Shown: one piece after another, positions 42,304-51,735 of the stretch
How positions within the stretch are numbered: the stretch's first letter is position 1
Layout of the letters: each line of letters begins with the position of its first letter
NCBI RefSeq assembly: GCF_963977235.1
Contig: NZ_CAXBOD010000003.1
Coordinates: 124,001-188,000, forward strand
Reading direction: 5' to 3'
DNA: 64,000 nucleotides
DNA from: Albimonas sp963977235
Lineage (GTDB): Bacteria; Pseudomonadota; Alphaproteobacteria; Rhodobacterales; Rhodobacteraceae
The notes under the pieces: model-generated
The model's input: the letters and a program-made list of their open reading frames with translations, nothing else
Database searches by the model: none
What the model was told of the DNA's origin: nothing
Made by a program: the position numbers and the translations under genes

Positions 42304-44432
42304 GCCGCGCTCCTTGAAGTCGGGTCCGGGGCCGTCGTGTCAGGCGCAGTCGCGCCGGGGGCGCTCGGGGCCCGGGCGGTCAGGATCAGGGCGCCGCCGC
42401 CGTCCACCTGTGCGTCGAACCGGGCCGAGACCCAGGTGGTGGTGGTCGGCTCGACGATCATCGCGGGGCCCGGGATGACGGCGCCGGGGGCGAGGGTCAG
42501 ACGGTCGTACTCGGGCACGCTCCGGGTCTGGCGGGAGTCGGTGTCGAAGACCAGCCGCTCGCGCACCGGAACGGGGGTCGAGGCGGCGGGCGTCGCGGGC
42601 GGCGACTGGGCGGCGAGGGCCTGGGCGCCGACGGTCACCGACCAGGACAGGATCTCGATGGTCGCGCCCGGGATGTGGCGGCCGAACAGGCGCACGTATT
42701 CCGCCTCGAAGGCCGTGCGCATCGATCCCGCGTCCGTCTCGCCAAGCGGGGCCAGCGGCAGGTCCACCGGGATCTCGTGCCCCTGCCCGCGGTAGCGCAT
42801 GAAGGCGGCGCGCCGCTCCTGCGTCGCCTCGGCGCCCTCGGCGAGCGCCGCGGCCTCGGCCGACATCGCCTCGAGCAGGGCGTTGGCGCCGGCCGGGTCG
42901 AAGGCGTCGAGGCGCATGTAGCGCGACTGCAGAAGCTCATAGGCGACCGGCGCCCGCAGGAAGCCGATGGCCGAGCCGACGCCCGCGTCGGCGGGGATCA
43001 GCACCCGGCGCAGCCCCAGTTTCTCGGCCACGCGGGCGGCGTGCAGGGGCGCCGCGCCGCCAAAGGCGATCAGCGTGTGATCGGCGAGCGTCGCGCCCCG
43101 CTCGACCGCGTGGACGCGGGCGGCGTTGGACATGTTCTCGTCCACGATCTCGGCGATGCCCCACGCGCCCATCTCGGCCGTGAGGTCCAGCGGCCCGGCG
43201 ATGGACCGGGCGACGGCGGCCGAGGCCCGCCCCACGTCGAGATCGAAGGCGAACCGGTCGGGCGCGATCCGGCCCAGCGCCACGTCCGCGTCGGTCACCG
43301 TGGCCCCGGTCCCGCCGCGGCCGTAGCAGGCGGGCCCCGGCTCGGACCCCGCGCTCTCGGGCCCCACGGCGATGGATTTCGTCGCGTCCAGCCGGGCGAT
43401 CGAGCCGCCGCCAGCCCCGATCTCGATCATCTCGATCACCGGGATCCGCAGCGGGAAGCCCGAGCCCTTCATGAAGCGCGCCGAGCGATCGACCTCGAAG
43501 CTGCGGGCCGAGAGGGGCTCGCCCTTCTCGATCAGGCAGATCTTGGCGGTGGTGCCGCCCATGTCGAAGCTGAGCACCTTGTCCTCCCGGCGGGAGGCCG
43601 CGACATGCGCCGCCAGGATCGCCCCCCCCGCGGGGCCCGATTCCACAAGCCGCACCGGGAAGCGGCAGGCGGTGTCGACCCCCGCGAGTCGCCCGCCCGA
43701 GGTCATCAGACGCATCGGCGCGCGACAGCCGAGTCCGATCGCCGCCGCCTCCAGCCGGCGCAGGTAGCCCGCCATCAGCGGCTGCACATAGGCGTTGGCG
43801 ACGGTGGTCGAGGTGCGCTCGTACTCGCGGATCTCGGGGCAGACCTCGCACGACAGCGAGACGGCGAGCTCGGGCGCCGCCTCGGCGAGGATCTCGCGCA
43901 CGCGGCGTTCGTGGGCGGGATTGGCGTAGCTGTGCAGGAAGGCGACCGCGACGGCCGTGGCGCCCGAGGCGCGGATCGCGGGGACCAGGGCGCGCAGCCC
44001 CGCCTCGTCCAGCGGCGTCAGCACGCCCCCCTCGACGTCCATCCGCTCGGCCACCGTGAAGCGGCGCGAGCGGGGGACCAGCGGCGCCGGCTTCTCGATG
44101 TCGAGGTCGTACTGGTCGAAGCGGCTCTCGTCCGCGATCTCGAGCACGTCGCGGAAGCCCTCGGTGGCGATCAGGGCGGTGCGGGCGCCCTTGCGCTCGA
44201 TGATCGCGTTGGTGGCCAGCGTGGCGCCGTGGACGAAGGAGGTCACCTCCCCCCAGCCGGCGCCGGCGCGGGCGAGCGCCTGCTCGGCCCCCTCCAGCAG
44301 CGCGCGCTCGGGCGCGTCGTGGGTGGTGAGCACCTTGGTCGAGATGCGCTGCGGGCCGTTAGGGCCCGCACGCTCGACCACGATGTCGGTGAAGGTGCCG
44401 CCGATGTCGGCGGCGAGGCCAAGCGCGGTCAC
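42300..44432 (-). CDS. Hydantoinase A/oxoprolinase-family subunit
   Basis: 710 residues, the ATP-binding alpha subunit paired with the adjacent HyuB-like protein. An actin-like phosphate motif is at the N-terminus (LAADIGGTFTDIVVERAGPN). Other family segments are FVHGATLATNAIIERKGART, SCEVCPEIREYERTSTTVAN, VLSFDMGGTTAKICLIEKGE, IEIGAGGGSIARLD, SEPGPACYGRGGTGATVTDA and LIAFGGAAPLHAARVAEKLG. It starts with GTG. The operon could hydrolyse hydantoins or 5-oxoproline with ATP. Confidence 0.92.
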   Translation of the reverse strand: MTALGLAADIGGTFTDIVVERAGPNGPQRISTKVLTTHDAPERALLEGAEQALARAGAGWGEVTSFVHGATLATNAIIERKGARTALIATEGFRDVLEIADESRFDQYDLDIEKPAPLVPRSRRFTVAERMDVEGGVLTPLDEAGLRALVPAIRASGATAVAVAFLHSYANPAHERRVREILAEAAPELAVSLSCEVCPEIREYERTSTTVANAYVQPLMAGYLRRLEAAAIGLGCRAPMRLMTSGGRLAGVDTACRFPVRLVESGPAGGAILAAHVAASRREDKVLSFDMGGTTAKICLIEKGEPLSARSFEVDRSARFMKGSGFPLRIPVIEMIEIGAGGGSIARLDATKSIAVGPESAGSEPGPACYGRGGTGATVTDADVALGRIAPDRFAFDLDVGRASAAVARSIAGPLDLTAEMGAWGIAEIVDENMSNAARVHAVERGATLADHTLIAFGGAAPLHAARVAEKLGLRRVLIPADAGVGSAIGFLRAPVAYELLQSRYMRLDAFDPAGANALLEAMSAEAAALAEGAEATQERRAAFMRYRGQGHEIPVDLPLAPLGETDAGSMRTAFEAEYVRLFGRHIPGATIEILSWSVTVGAQALAAQSPPATPAASTPVPVRERLVFDTDSRQTRSVPEYDRLTLAPGAVIPGPAMIVEPTTTTWVSARFDAQVDGGGALILTARAPSAPGATAPDTTAPDPTSRSAA

Positions 44433-44642
44433 TTCGGCCCCTCCGCCAGGGGCGCGAGGCGCGGGCGGCGGGACGGGCGAGGGGCGGGGCTGCGGGAGGG
44501 GCGCGTCATGGCCTCATCCTAGCAAGCCTCGTGCCATGGGGAAGCGCGGCGCCGGGATCGGGCGACAGCAAAAGGCTGGCCCGGCGGGCGCCGCCACGGC
44601 ATCATGAACGCCGCAAGGGGTGGGCTTGAAAGGGACATCCGC

Positions 44643-45983
44643 ATGAGGGTCGAACTTGCGCGCGCAGCCGCGGTCGCTCTGGCTCTGGTCGCGACGGGCG
44701 GCGGAGCGCGGGCGGGGACGCTGGATCTCGCGCCCGTGGCGGGGCTCGACGTCGAGAGCTTCGTGATCGACGCCGTCGCCCTGCCCGGCGCGCCCGACAA
44801 GATCGTGATGCTGGAATACTCCGGCCGCGTGGTCGTGGTCGACCGGGCGCTGGGCACCTCTGCGGTGATGCTCGACGCGCTGGTGGTCGAGGGGCAGGAC
44901 CTGGCCGGCGTGGCGAACGCCGGCGCCTTCTCGATCGCGCTGGCGCCGGATTTCGCAAGCTCGGGCCGGTTCTATGTCTCGGCCAACACCGGCGACCGGC
45001 GCAACGTGCTGGTGGAGTTCGCCTCGACCGGGCTGGCGGCGGACCCCGCCTCCCAACGCCGCGTGCTGACGCTCGCGGGGCATCCCGACGGCGAGCTCGG
45101 GCTGCACTACGGCGGGGCGATCAGCTTCGACGAGGCGGGCATGCTGTTCATGACCACCGGCGACAGCAACGCGCCCCATGAGGCGGGCCTTGGCAATCCC
45201 GCGCAGGACCTGGGCAGCCGGCTCGGGAAGGTGCTGCGCATCGATCCGGGCGGGGACGCCTATCCGGGCGACGCCGACAACAACTACGCGATCCCCGCGG
45301 GGAACCCCGACTTCGGCCCCGGGGCGGATCCCGCGCTGTGGGCCATCGGCCTGCGCAACCCGTTCAAGGGCAAGCACGATCCGCTCTCGGGTCTGTTCCC
45401 CGTCGCCGACGTCGGCGAGGACTCGCGCGAGGAGGTGAACCTGGTCGCGCCGGGCGCCAACTTCGGCTGGTCGGCGTTCGAGGGCTCGGCCCCCGGCGCG
45501 GGCGCCCTGAACCCGGATCTGGCCCCCGTGGATCCGGCGTTCGAGCTGGTCTGGGCCGGCGGCGGCGCGCGCGCCTCGATCACCGGAGGGCTGGTCTACC
45601 ACGGGCCGCTGGCGGCGCTCGACGGGCGCTACCTGTTCGGCGACTACCTCGGCTGGGGCGCGATCGGGGACGGCCCGCCGGTCTGGTCGTTGGACTTCGA
45701 CGGGGGCGCGGTCGCCGCCTCGACCCTGTGGGAGACGACCGAGCTGTCGGGCGACCTCGCGCGCACCATGGGTTTCGGGCAGGACGGGGCGGGGCGGCTC
45801 TACCTGTTCGACCAGGACGGCGACGTGTTCGAGGTCGCCTCCGCCGCCGCCGCCGCCGCGCCCCTGCCCGCCGCCGGCGCGATGCTGGCCGCGGGCGCGG
45901 GGCTGCTGGGGGCCGCCGGCCTCAGGCGAAGGCGGCGGGGCCGAGCAGGGCGCCGGCGTCCATGTTCATCAGCTCCCCCGTGA
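44643..45983 (+). CDS. PQQ-dependent sugar dehydrogenase-like beta-propeller protein with VPLPA-CTERM-type sorting tail
   Basis: 446-residue exported protein. The signal peptide is about residues 1-24 (ALALVATGGGARA before GTLDL). The body resembles soluble glucose/sorbosone dehydrogenase propellers: LHYGGAISFDEAGMLFMTTG, SRLGKVLRIDPGGDAYPGD, WAIGLRNPFKGKHDP, DVGEDSREEVNLVAPGANFG. The C-terminus is APLPAAGAMLAAGAGLLG followed by a basic RRRRR cluster, the tripartite layout of VPLPA-CTERM exosortase substrates. The last 62 bases overlap the end of the opposing SDR gene. No exosortase gene is in the window. Upstream in-frame ATG 44604 would spoil the signal peptide. Confidence 0.82.
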   Translation: MRVELARAAAVALALVATGGGARAGTLDLAPVAGLDVESFVIDAVALPGAPDKIVMLEYSGRVVVVDRALGTSAVMLDALVVEGQDLAGVANAGAFSIALAPDFASSGRFYVSANTGDRRNVLVEFASTGLAADPASQRRVLTLAGHPDGELGLHYGGAISFDEAGMLFMTTGDSNAPHEAGLGNPAQDLGSRLGKVLRIDPGGDAYPGDADNNYAIPAGNPDFGPGADPALWAIGLRNPFKGKHDPLSGLFPVADVGEDSREEVNLVAPGANFGWSAFEGSAPGAGALNPDLAPVDPAFELVWAGGGARASITGGLVYHGPLAALDGRYLFGDYLGWGAIGDGPPVWSLDFDGGAVAASTLWETTELSGDLARTMGFGQDGAGRLYLFDQDGDVFEVASAAAAAAPLPAAGAMLAAGAGLLGAAGLRRRRRGRAGRRRPCSSAPP

Positions 45984-46701
45984 TCGTGCGCGCGTCGAGC
46001 GCGAGGTAGACCGCGCCGGCCGCCACATCCTCGGCCGTGCAGACGTCGGCCAGCGCCGAGCCCTTGGCCGCGCGGTCGCGGATCGAGACGGCGGATTTCT
46101 CGCCCAGGCTCTGCCGGAACCAGCGGGTGTCGATCATGCCGGGCAGGATCGCGTTGACCCGCACCTTGGGGGCAAGCGCGCGGGCCAGCGACAGGGTCAT
46201 CGTGTTCAGCGCCCCCTTCGAGGCCGCGTAGGGGATCGAGCTGCCCATCCCGGTGACCGCCGACATCGAGGAGATCGAGACCACCGCCCCCGAGGGCGCC
46301 GCCTTGAGCATCTCGGCCGCCGCGCGGGTCATCCAGAACGCCCCCTTCAGGTTGACGTCCATGATCGCGTCGAAATCGTCCTCGGTCACGGTCTCGAGGT
46401 CGCCCAGGCTGATGAAGCGCGTCGTGCCCGCGGCGTTGATCAGCACGTCGAGCCGCCCCCAGCGATCGCGCGCCTCGGCCGCCATGCGCCGGCAGTCGGC
46501 GTCCGAGCCGACGCTGCCCTGGATCGCGAACGCCTCGACGCCCTTGGCGCGGCAGGCCTCGGCAGTGGCCTCGGCCTCGTCGGCCGAGCGGGAGTAGTTG
46601 ACCGCGACCGCAAGCCCGCGCGCGGCCAGCATCAGCGCCGTGGCGGCGCCCACGCCGGTGCCGCCGCCGGTGACGAAGGCGACGGGGGTGGAATGGGACA
46701 T
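45922..46701 (-). CDS. Short-chain dehydrogenase/reductase
   Basis: 259-residue classical SDR. Cofactor motif TGGGTGVG at 11-18, NAAG at about 89-92, catalytic Ser near 143-145 (VSISSMSAV), and Tyr158/Lys162 in YAASK. The N-terminal NYSRSADEAEAT suggests NADP(H) preference. FabG-like length, substrate unknown. It is the last gene of the diaminopropionate/carbamoylase minus-strand group and ends inside the opposing propeller gene. Confidence 0.88.
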   Translation of the reverse strand: MSHSTPVAFVTGGGTGVGAATALMLAARGLAVAVNYSRSADEAEATAEACRAKGVEAFAIQGSVGSDADCRRMAAEARDRWGRLDVLINAAGTTRFISLGDLETVTEDDFDAIMDVNLKGAFWMTRAAAEMLKAAPSGAVVSISSMSAVTGMGSSIPYAASKGALNTMTLSLARALAPKVRVNAILPGMIDTRWFRQSLGEKSAVSIRDRAAKGSALADVCTAEDVAAGAVYLALDARTITGELMNMDAGALLGPAAFA

Positions 46702-46981
46702 GGGGGATCCTCCTGCAGGCGCGGCTCTGGGTCGGCCGCTCCGGGCGCGCAGGATGGCCGCCCCGAGGCGCGGACGCCAGCCCCCACGGACCGGCCGGCA
46801 GGCAGGTGCCCGTTTCCGCCCGCCGCGCGCGCCCCGCTCCGAAAGGCCGCGCGCCCGCGCCCGGCGGGCCGGGGTGGGCGGGCGGGAGGCCTGCCGGGCG
46901 CGGGCGCTCGGCCGGCCGCGGGCGCGGACCTCGCCGGCCGTCCCCGACCTCCGGCGCCGCGCCCCTCAGCGACGACGCGCC

Positions 46982-47454
46982 TCAGCCCTTGCTGGCGGTG
47001 ATCGCCCCGTAGGCGCCCGGCTCCCGGTGCATCTCGAAGTCGAAGATGTTCGCCCGGATCTCGGCGCAGCGGTCGAGGTCGATCTCGGCCACGATCACCT
47101 CGTCGGCCACGGTCTGGGCCTTCGCCACGATCTCCCCCGTTGGCGCCACGATCAGCGAGCCGCCGATCAGCGCCGAGCCCTCCTCGATCCCGGCCTTCGC
47201 CACCGCCACCGCCCACATCCCGTTCTGGTAGCAGCCGGCCTGCACCGAGAGCTCGTTGTGGAAATACTGCAGATGGTCGTGCTCGGGCGCCGGGGGTAGT
47301 GGGCGGGCGTGTTGTAGCCCAGCACCACCAGCTCCGCCCCGCGGGCATGGGCCCTGCGCATCAGCGCGCACAGGCGGGCGACGGCCGAGGCGCGGCTCTC
47401 GTCCCTGGCGACGGGACCCATCTGCGCGCCGGCGACGATCAGTTTGCGGGAAAT
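46982..47454 (-). pseudogene. Remnant of N-carbamoyl-D-amino-acid hydrolase (nitrilase superfamily)
   Basis: Two pieces of one family survive. The N-terminal piece SRKLIVAGAQMGPVARDESR...RGAELVV is joined directly to LGYNTPAHYP. After a one-base loss in a C-run near 47297, the C-terminal piece HDHLQYFHNELSVQAGCYQN...IDLDRCAEIRANIFDFEMH continues in another frame. About 145-150 residues that carry the Glu-Lys-Cys triad are missing. The join lies where the family has two similar ELVV segments, so deletion between short repeats is likely. The start is ATT where ATG is expected, 7 bases after AGGAG. It cannot be active. Confidence 0.88.
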
Positions 47455-47471
47455 CGGCGGTCTCCTGCGGG

Positions 47472-48707
47472 TCAGACGGCGCGCACCTGGTCGGCGCTCA
47501 GGCCGACGAGGTCGCGGTAGAGCGCGGGGTCGGTGTCGCCCTCGGTGCCAAACAGCAGCACCCGGCTGTCGGCTCCCAGCCCCAACGCCTGCGCGGCCCG
47601 CGGATCGGCCAGCGCGTTCTCCAGCGCCGCGAGCCCGGCCACCGCGCTTTCGCCCGCCACGATCGCGGGATCGTCGCCCGCGGGCCGGGCGAGCCGGTTC
47701 ATCGCCGCCACCGCCGCCGCGTCGGGCACCGCCATCGCCGCGTCGCCGTGATCCCTCAGCACCTCCCAGGCCAGCGCCGAGACCTCGCCGCACGCAAGCC
47801 CCGCCATCAGCGTGTCGAGGTCGCCCTCGACCGCCGTCGGCGCCCCGGCCGCCATCGACTCGAGCCAGCAGGCCGAGCGGTCGGGGTCGGCCAGCACGAG
47901 CATCGGCCGCGCCGCCCCCCAGCGGCGCACCGCCTGGGCGGCAACCGCCGCCGCCAGCCCGCCGACGCCGGTCTGGATGAAGACATGGCTGGGCGGCGCC
48001 CCAAGCGCCTCATAGGCCTCGGCCGCCATCATCTCGTAGCCCTGCATGACGTCGCGCGGCACGTCCATGTAGCCGGGGTAGGAGGTGTCGGAGACCACGA
48101 ACCAGCCCTCCGCGTCCGCCGTCGCCTGCGCCTCGCGCACGCTGTCGTCGTAGTTGCCCGCGCAGCGGCGGACCTCGGCGCCATAGGCCTCGATGGCGGC
48201 CCTGCGCCCCTCCGAGACGGTGGCGTGGATGAAGATCACGCAGCGCGCCCCGAAGTTGCGCGCCCCCCAGGCGACCGAGCGCCCGTGGTTGCCGTCGGTC
48301 GCGCAGCACACGGTGACCCGGGCCGCGGCCTGCGGGTGGGCCACGGCGACGATCTCGTCCATCGAGACCGGGCGGCCGATCTCCCGCGCCACCCGCTTCT
48401 GCAGCAGGCGGGCCACCGCATAGGCCCCGCCCAGCGCCTTGAACGAGCCCAGGCCGAAGCGCCCGCTCTCGTCCTTGCAGAGCACCAGCGCCACCCCGAG
48501 CGAGGCCGCGAGCGCGGGCAGCGCCACCAGCGGCGAGGGCGCGTAGCCGGGCCAGGAGGCGATGGCGGCCTGCGCCCGCGCGAAGGCCGCGTCCGACAGG
48601 ATCGCGTCCTGCGCGTCCGTCCACGGCGCCTCGCGGGAGGCCAGCGGGTTCAGGACCAGCGCGAAATCCTTCGCGTCGCCCTCATGGCGGTCGATCACGG
48701 CGGTCAT
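47472..48707 (-). CDS. dpaL: Diaminopropionate ammonia-lyase
   Basis: 411-residue PLP enzyme of fold type II; converts 2,3-diaminopropionate to pyruvate and ammonia. The Schiff-base Lys is near 90 in RFGLGSFKALGGAYAV. Other DpaL features are CCATDGNHGRSVAWGARNFG, VIFIHATVSEGRRAAIEAYG, SDTSYPGYMDVPRDVMQGY and HVFIQTGVGGLAAAVAAQ. This length and the SFKALGG/TDGNHGR pair distinguish it from threonine dehydratase. It is intact although both neighbours on its strand are broken. Confidence 0.9.
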   Translation of the reverse strand: MTAVIDRHEGDAKDFALVLNPLASREAPWTDAQDAILSDAAFARAQAAIASWPGYAPSPLVALPALAASLGVALVLCKDESGRFGLGSFKALGGAYAVARLLQKRVAREIGRPVSMDEIVAVAHPQAAARVTVCCATDGNHGRSVAWGARNFGARCVIFIHATVSEGRRAAIEAYGAEVRRCAGNYDDSVREAQATADAEGWFVVSDTSYPGYMDVPRDVMQGYEMMAAEAYEALGAPPSHVFIQTGVGGLAAAVAAQAVRRWGAARPMLVLADPDRSACWLESMAAGAPTAVEGDLDTLMAGLACGEVSALAWEVLRDHGDAAMAVPDAAAVAAMNRLARPAGDDPAIVAGESAVAGLAALENALADPRAAQALGLGADSRVLLFGTEGDTDPALYRDLVGLSADQVRAV

Positions 48708-48809
48708 GACGGCGCCTCTCGTCTGTGCAGGCCCCTGCGGCAGGAGGGTCTGCGGGTCGGAAACGGGCCGGAGGTCGCTCCCCGACCCGGCATCATCGCA
48801 TGGCTGCGC

Positions 48810-49575
48810 TCAGAACGCGCCGTTCTCTTCCTCGACCGAGGCGAGCAGGGTGTCGAGCATCGCGACGCCCGCCTCGCCATATTGCGACTCGATCGGGGCG
48901 CGCACGGCGGGCTGGGCTGCCGCGGCGAACTTCGCCTGCTCGGCCGGGGACGCCACGTGGACCTCCATCGTCGCAGACAGCGCGGGCAGGCCCTTTTTCG
49001 GAGGCCTCGATCACCCGCGACATGGCGCGGCCGGACTCGGCGGCGACCTCGGCGGCCCAGTTGACCAGATACTGATGCTCGGGGCTCAGGCCGTCGAAGA
49101 CGTCCCGGTTCATCGTCCAGATGTCGGGCGTTATCACGTGGTTGGTGATCGAGAGCTATGTCTGCACCTCGTCGCACCTGGCGAAGGCGATGATCGGCGC
49201 CGGGTTCATCTGCCCGTCGGCGACGCCGATGTCGGGGAGGGCGAAGGGAATGTCGAAGACGCCGACCAGCGGGCAATGCCGGGCCATGCCGCCCGAGGAG
49301 GAGATGGTCGACTCGACGATGCCCGCGCGCACCTGGTCGGCGACCTCGTTGTCCTTGCCGAACTGCCCGTTGGGGAACAGCTGCACCTCGATCGCGCCGT
49401 TCGAGGAGGACTCGACCGGGCTCTTGAACACCGCGGCCATCGCGCCGGAGTGCGAGGCGAACGGATCCGCGGGGTTCAGGTGGGCGACACGGAGGGTCAC
49501 GTCGGCCGCGAACGCCTGCGCCCCCAGGCTCGCTGCGGCGAGAGCGCCCAGCAGGGCGGATTTGATCGAGGACAT
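48810..49575 (-). pseudogene. Degraded TRAP solute-binding protein gene (DctP)
   Basis: The signal peptide (ALLGALAAASLGAQAFA) and the N-terminal receptor half (VAHLNPADPFASHSGAMAAV, PNGQFGKDNEVADQVRAGIV) are normal up to CDEVQT. An in-frame TAG (49156-49158) follows, then the same frame resumes ITNHVITPDIWTMNRDVFDG. A +1 change in the A-run of the coding strand (48994-48998) shifts the last 60 residues (LPALSATMEVHVASPAEQ...LLASVEEENGAF) into another frame. One nonsense codon and one frameshift make it non-functional unless both are sequencing errors. Confidence 0.85.
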
Positions 49576-49613
49576 GGCGGACAGCTCCCGGTTTGCTGCA
49601 GGTCGGGCCTGGC

Positions 49614-50330
49614 TCAGAGGCCGAGCAAGCGGGGGATGACGAGCGCGAACAGGCACGCCCCCACGGGCGGCGTCATCGGCGAGATGTCGAGCGCCAGGAA
49701 GATCATGATCCCGGCATGGACCGGATCCATGCCGATCTTGACCGTCAGCGGGGCCAGCACGGGGGCGAGGATGATCAGCGTGGCGTTGATGTCCATCAGC
49801 AGCCACGGCAGGATCCCCGCCGCGAACAGACCCGCGATCGAGACCCCCATGATCGAGCCGTAGACGATCGCCAGCGTCGAGGGCGGAATCGTCGGCCCGA
49901 TGATCGAGCCCGCGGCGGTGACCGCGCAGGCGCAGGGCCGCGAATATCCCGCCTTCTGCATCGCGGGAACCGCGTGTCGCCGAACGCCGCCGCGTCGGCG
50001 GTGGCCGAGCCGCTGATGCCCGCGAACATCACCGAGGCGACCATATTGGAATGCGCCATCCCCCCTCGCATCCGGCCCGCCAGCGCCTCGAGCCAGCCTC
50101 TGGGTGATGCCCGAGCGGTTCATGATCTCGCCCGCCAGGATCAAGGACGGCATGGCGAGGAACGGGAACAGGTCCAGCCCCGCGAGCAGTCGGTCCGGGG
50201 CCATGGTCATGAAGCGCGGCCCCATGTCGAGGATGCCGACCATCCCCGCGATGCCGATCGCAAAGCCCACCGGCATGCCGAAGGCGAGGAACCCGAAGAA
50301 GGCGAGCGGAACCAGGTAGACGCCCCTCAC
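49614..50330 (-). pseudogene. Degraded TRAP large permease gene (DctM)
   Basis: Begins with GTG overlapping the dctQ remnant stop. VYLVPLAFFGFLAFGMPVGF and LFPFLAMPSLILAGEIMN are in frame. RMRGGMAHSNMVASVMFAGI lies in a second frame (shift near 50095) and VPAMQKAGYS returns to the first (near 49970). AGLFAAGILP is then joined to WLLMDINATLIILAPVLAPL, removing roughly 190 residues of the usual 430. The last residues TPPVGACLFALVIPRLLGL end early. It is clearly broken. Confidence 0.85.
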
Positions 50331-50769
50331 GCGTCTCCCTTCGGCGCGGCGTCCGGCGTGGCGGCGCCGGCGGTCTCGGGCGCGCGCTCGGCGAATACGT
50401 CGTGGACCATCGCCAGCCCCAGCTGCACGCAGGCCATGAACGCCGCCAGCGGCACGCCCGGGCAGGGATAGCCCTTGGGGATCGCGCAGATCATCGTCAG
50501 GCGCGAGAAGCCGCGCTCGGCGAAGGGGATGCCGTAACGGAACAGGGGAGGAAGAGGAAGGCGAGGGCGTCGAAGCCCGCCGCCAGCCAGCGCCGCAGGG
50601 AGGCGGGGAGGCGGGCGAACACGAACTCGACCCCGATATGCTCGCGATGGGCGACGCCCGAGCTGACGGCCAGCAGCGCCACGCAGACACGCTAGACGGT
50701 TCAGTCGACCTTCAGGCTCCAGCGCCTTGCGGCGGCCGAGATCGCGACGGATCGGGCGGGGTCGGGCAT
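50327..50769 (-). pseudogene. Degraded TRAP small permease gene (DctQ)
   Basis: A plausible N-terminus MPDPARSVAISAAARRWSLK runs into a stop at 50701-50703. The sequence resumes in another frame at VALLAVSSGVAHREHIGVEF, lacking the expected first membrane helices. Another shift near 50545 leads to RYGIPFAERGFSRLTMICAI and MACVQLGLAMVHDVFAERAP. With the dctM and dctP remnants this was once a full dctQMP operon. Assignment of the N-terminal piece is less certain than the rest. Confidence 0.75.
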
Positions 50770-50978
50770 CGGCTCCCGGCGGCGGGGGGGGGCCCCGCAA
50801 GGGCGCCCCCCAAGGGTAGGCAGGTTTCGGGCCAGTCGAGGAGGATGCGGGGCGCCGGGCTCGGTTCGACCGGTCGCGGACGCGGCGGCGCCCAATCCGA
50901 GGGCATAGGTCGTCGCGGGCGGCCCCTGCCAGCCGCGCGCAAGGCAGGCCCGCAGGCCGCAACGCCCTGCGTCCCCGA

Positions 50979-51593
50979 TCAGGCGGGAAGCGCGCCTTTC
51001 AGCACCAGCGGCAGGCCGGCCGCGACAAAGACCACGTCGTCCACGGCCGCCGCCGCCGCCTGGTTCAGCCGCCCCTGCGCGTCGCGGAAAGCGCGACCGA
51101 GCGGCGTCTCGGGCACCAGACCGAGGCCCAGTTCGTTCGAGACCAGGATCACCGGACACGGCGCGGCGGCGAGGGCCGCCAGCAGGGCCGTGGTCTCGGC
51201 CTCGGGCTCGCGCTCATGGTGCATCAGGTTCGACAGCCACAGGGTCAGGCAGTCGACCAGCAGCACGTCGGGCGCGGCGGGGCCAGGGGCGGCGGCGGCC
51301 GAGGCGAGCGCGGAGGGCAGGTCCAGCGGGGTCTCGAGCGTCGACCAGCCCTCGCCCCGCTCCTGCCGGTGGCGGGCGATGCGGTCTTCCATCTCGGCGT
51401 CGAAGGCCTGCGCGGTGGCGAGGTAGACCCGCGCGGGGCCCAGCGCCTCGGCCCAGCCCTGCGCGCGCGCGCTCTTGCCCGAGCGGGCGCCCCCCAGCAC
51501 CAGCGCGTGGCGAGGGCGAGGGCGCGGTCCCGGCCCGCCCGCGCCCGCCCCGCCCGAATTCGTCGCTCCCGGGCCTGTCGTCTCCACGCTCAT
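50979..51593 (-). CDS. cobP: Adenosylcobinamide kinase / adenosylcobinamide-phosphate guanylyltransferase
   Basis: 204 residues; phosphorylates adenosylcobinamide and attaches GMP in cobalamin nucleotide-loop assembly. The P-loop GGARSGKS is at about 34-41. RVYLATAQAFDAEMEDRIAR, HRQERGEGWSTLETPLDLPS, VLLVDCLTLWLSNLM and VSNELGLGLVPETPLGRAFR are family hallmarks. A 25-residue Gly/Pro-rich N-terminal extension precedes the fold. It is divergent from cobT. Confidence 0.95.
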   Translation of the reverse strand: MSVETTGPGATNSGGAGAGGPGPRPRPRHALVLGGARSGKSARAQGWAEALGPARVYLATAQAFDAEMEDRIARHRQERGEGWSTLETPLDLPSALASAAAAPGPAAPDVLLVDCLTLWLSNLMHHEREPEAETTALLAALAAAPCPVILVSNELGLGLVPETPLGRAFRDAQGRLNQAAAAAVDDVVFVAAGLPLVLKGALPA

Positions 51594-51735
51594 CTCTCCG
51601 GCCTCCCGACGCGGTTCCTCTCTCACCCCTAGGCCCTGTGGCGCGCGCAGGCCAGAGGGGCCCGCCCCGCTTGCGCGGGCGCCCGGCCGACCGTAGGGTC
51701 CGCGCGCCGCCCCCCAGCCGACGCCGGAGCCCCCG

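Noticed and set aside
46702..46981. Possible small gene between the SDR and the carbamoylase remnant
   Set aside because: Open frames are Arg/Pro/Gly-rich, with no ribosome site and no family features.
47472..48707. Threonine dehydratase annotation
   Set aside because: SFKALGG, TDGNHGRSVAWGA and SDTSYPGYMD are characteristic of diaminopropionate ammonia-lyase.
50770..50978. Possible short gene upstream of the dctQ remnant
   Set aside because: No coherent coding signal; only GC-rich inverted repeats such as those around 50795-50812.
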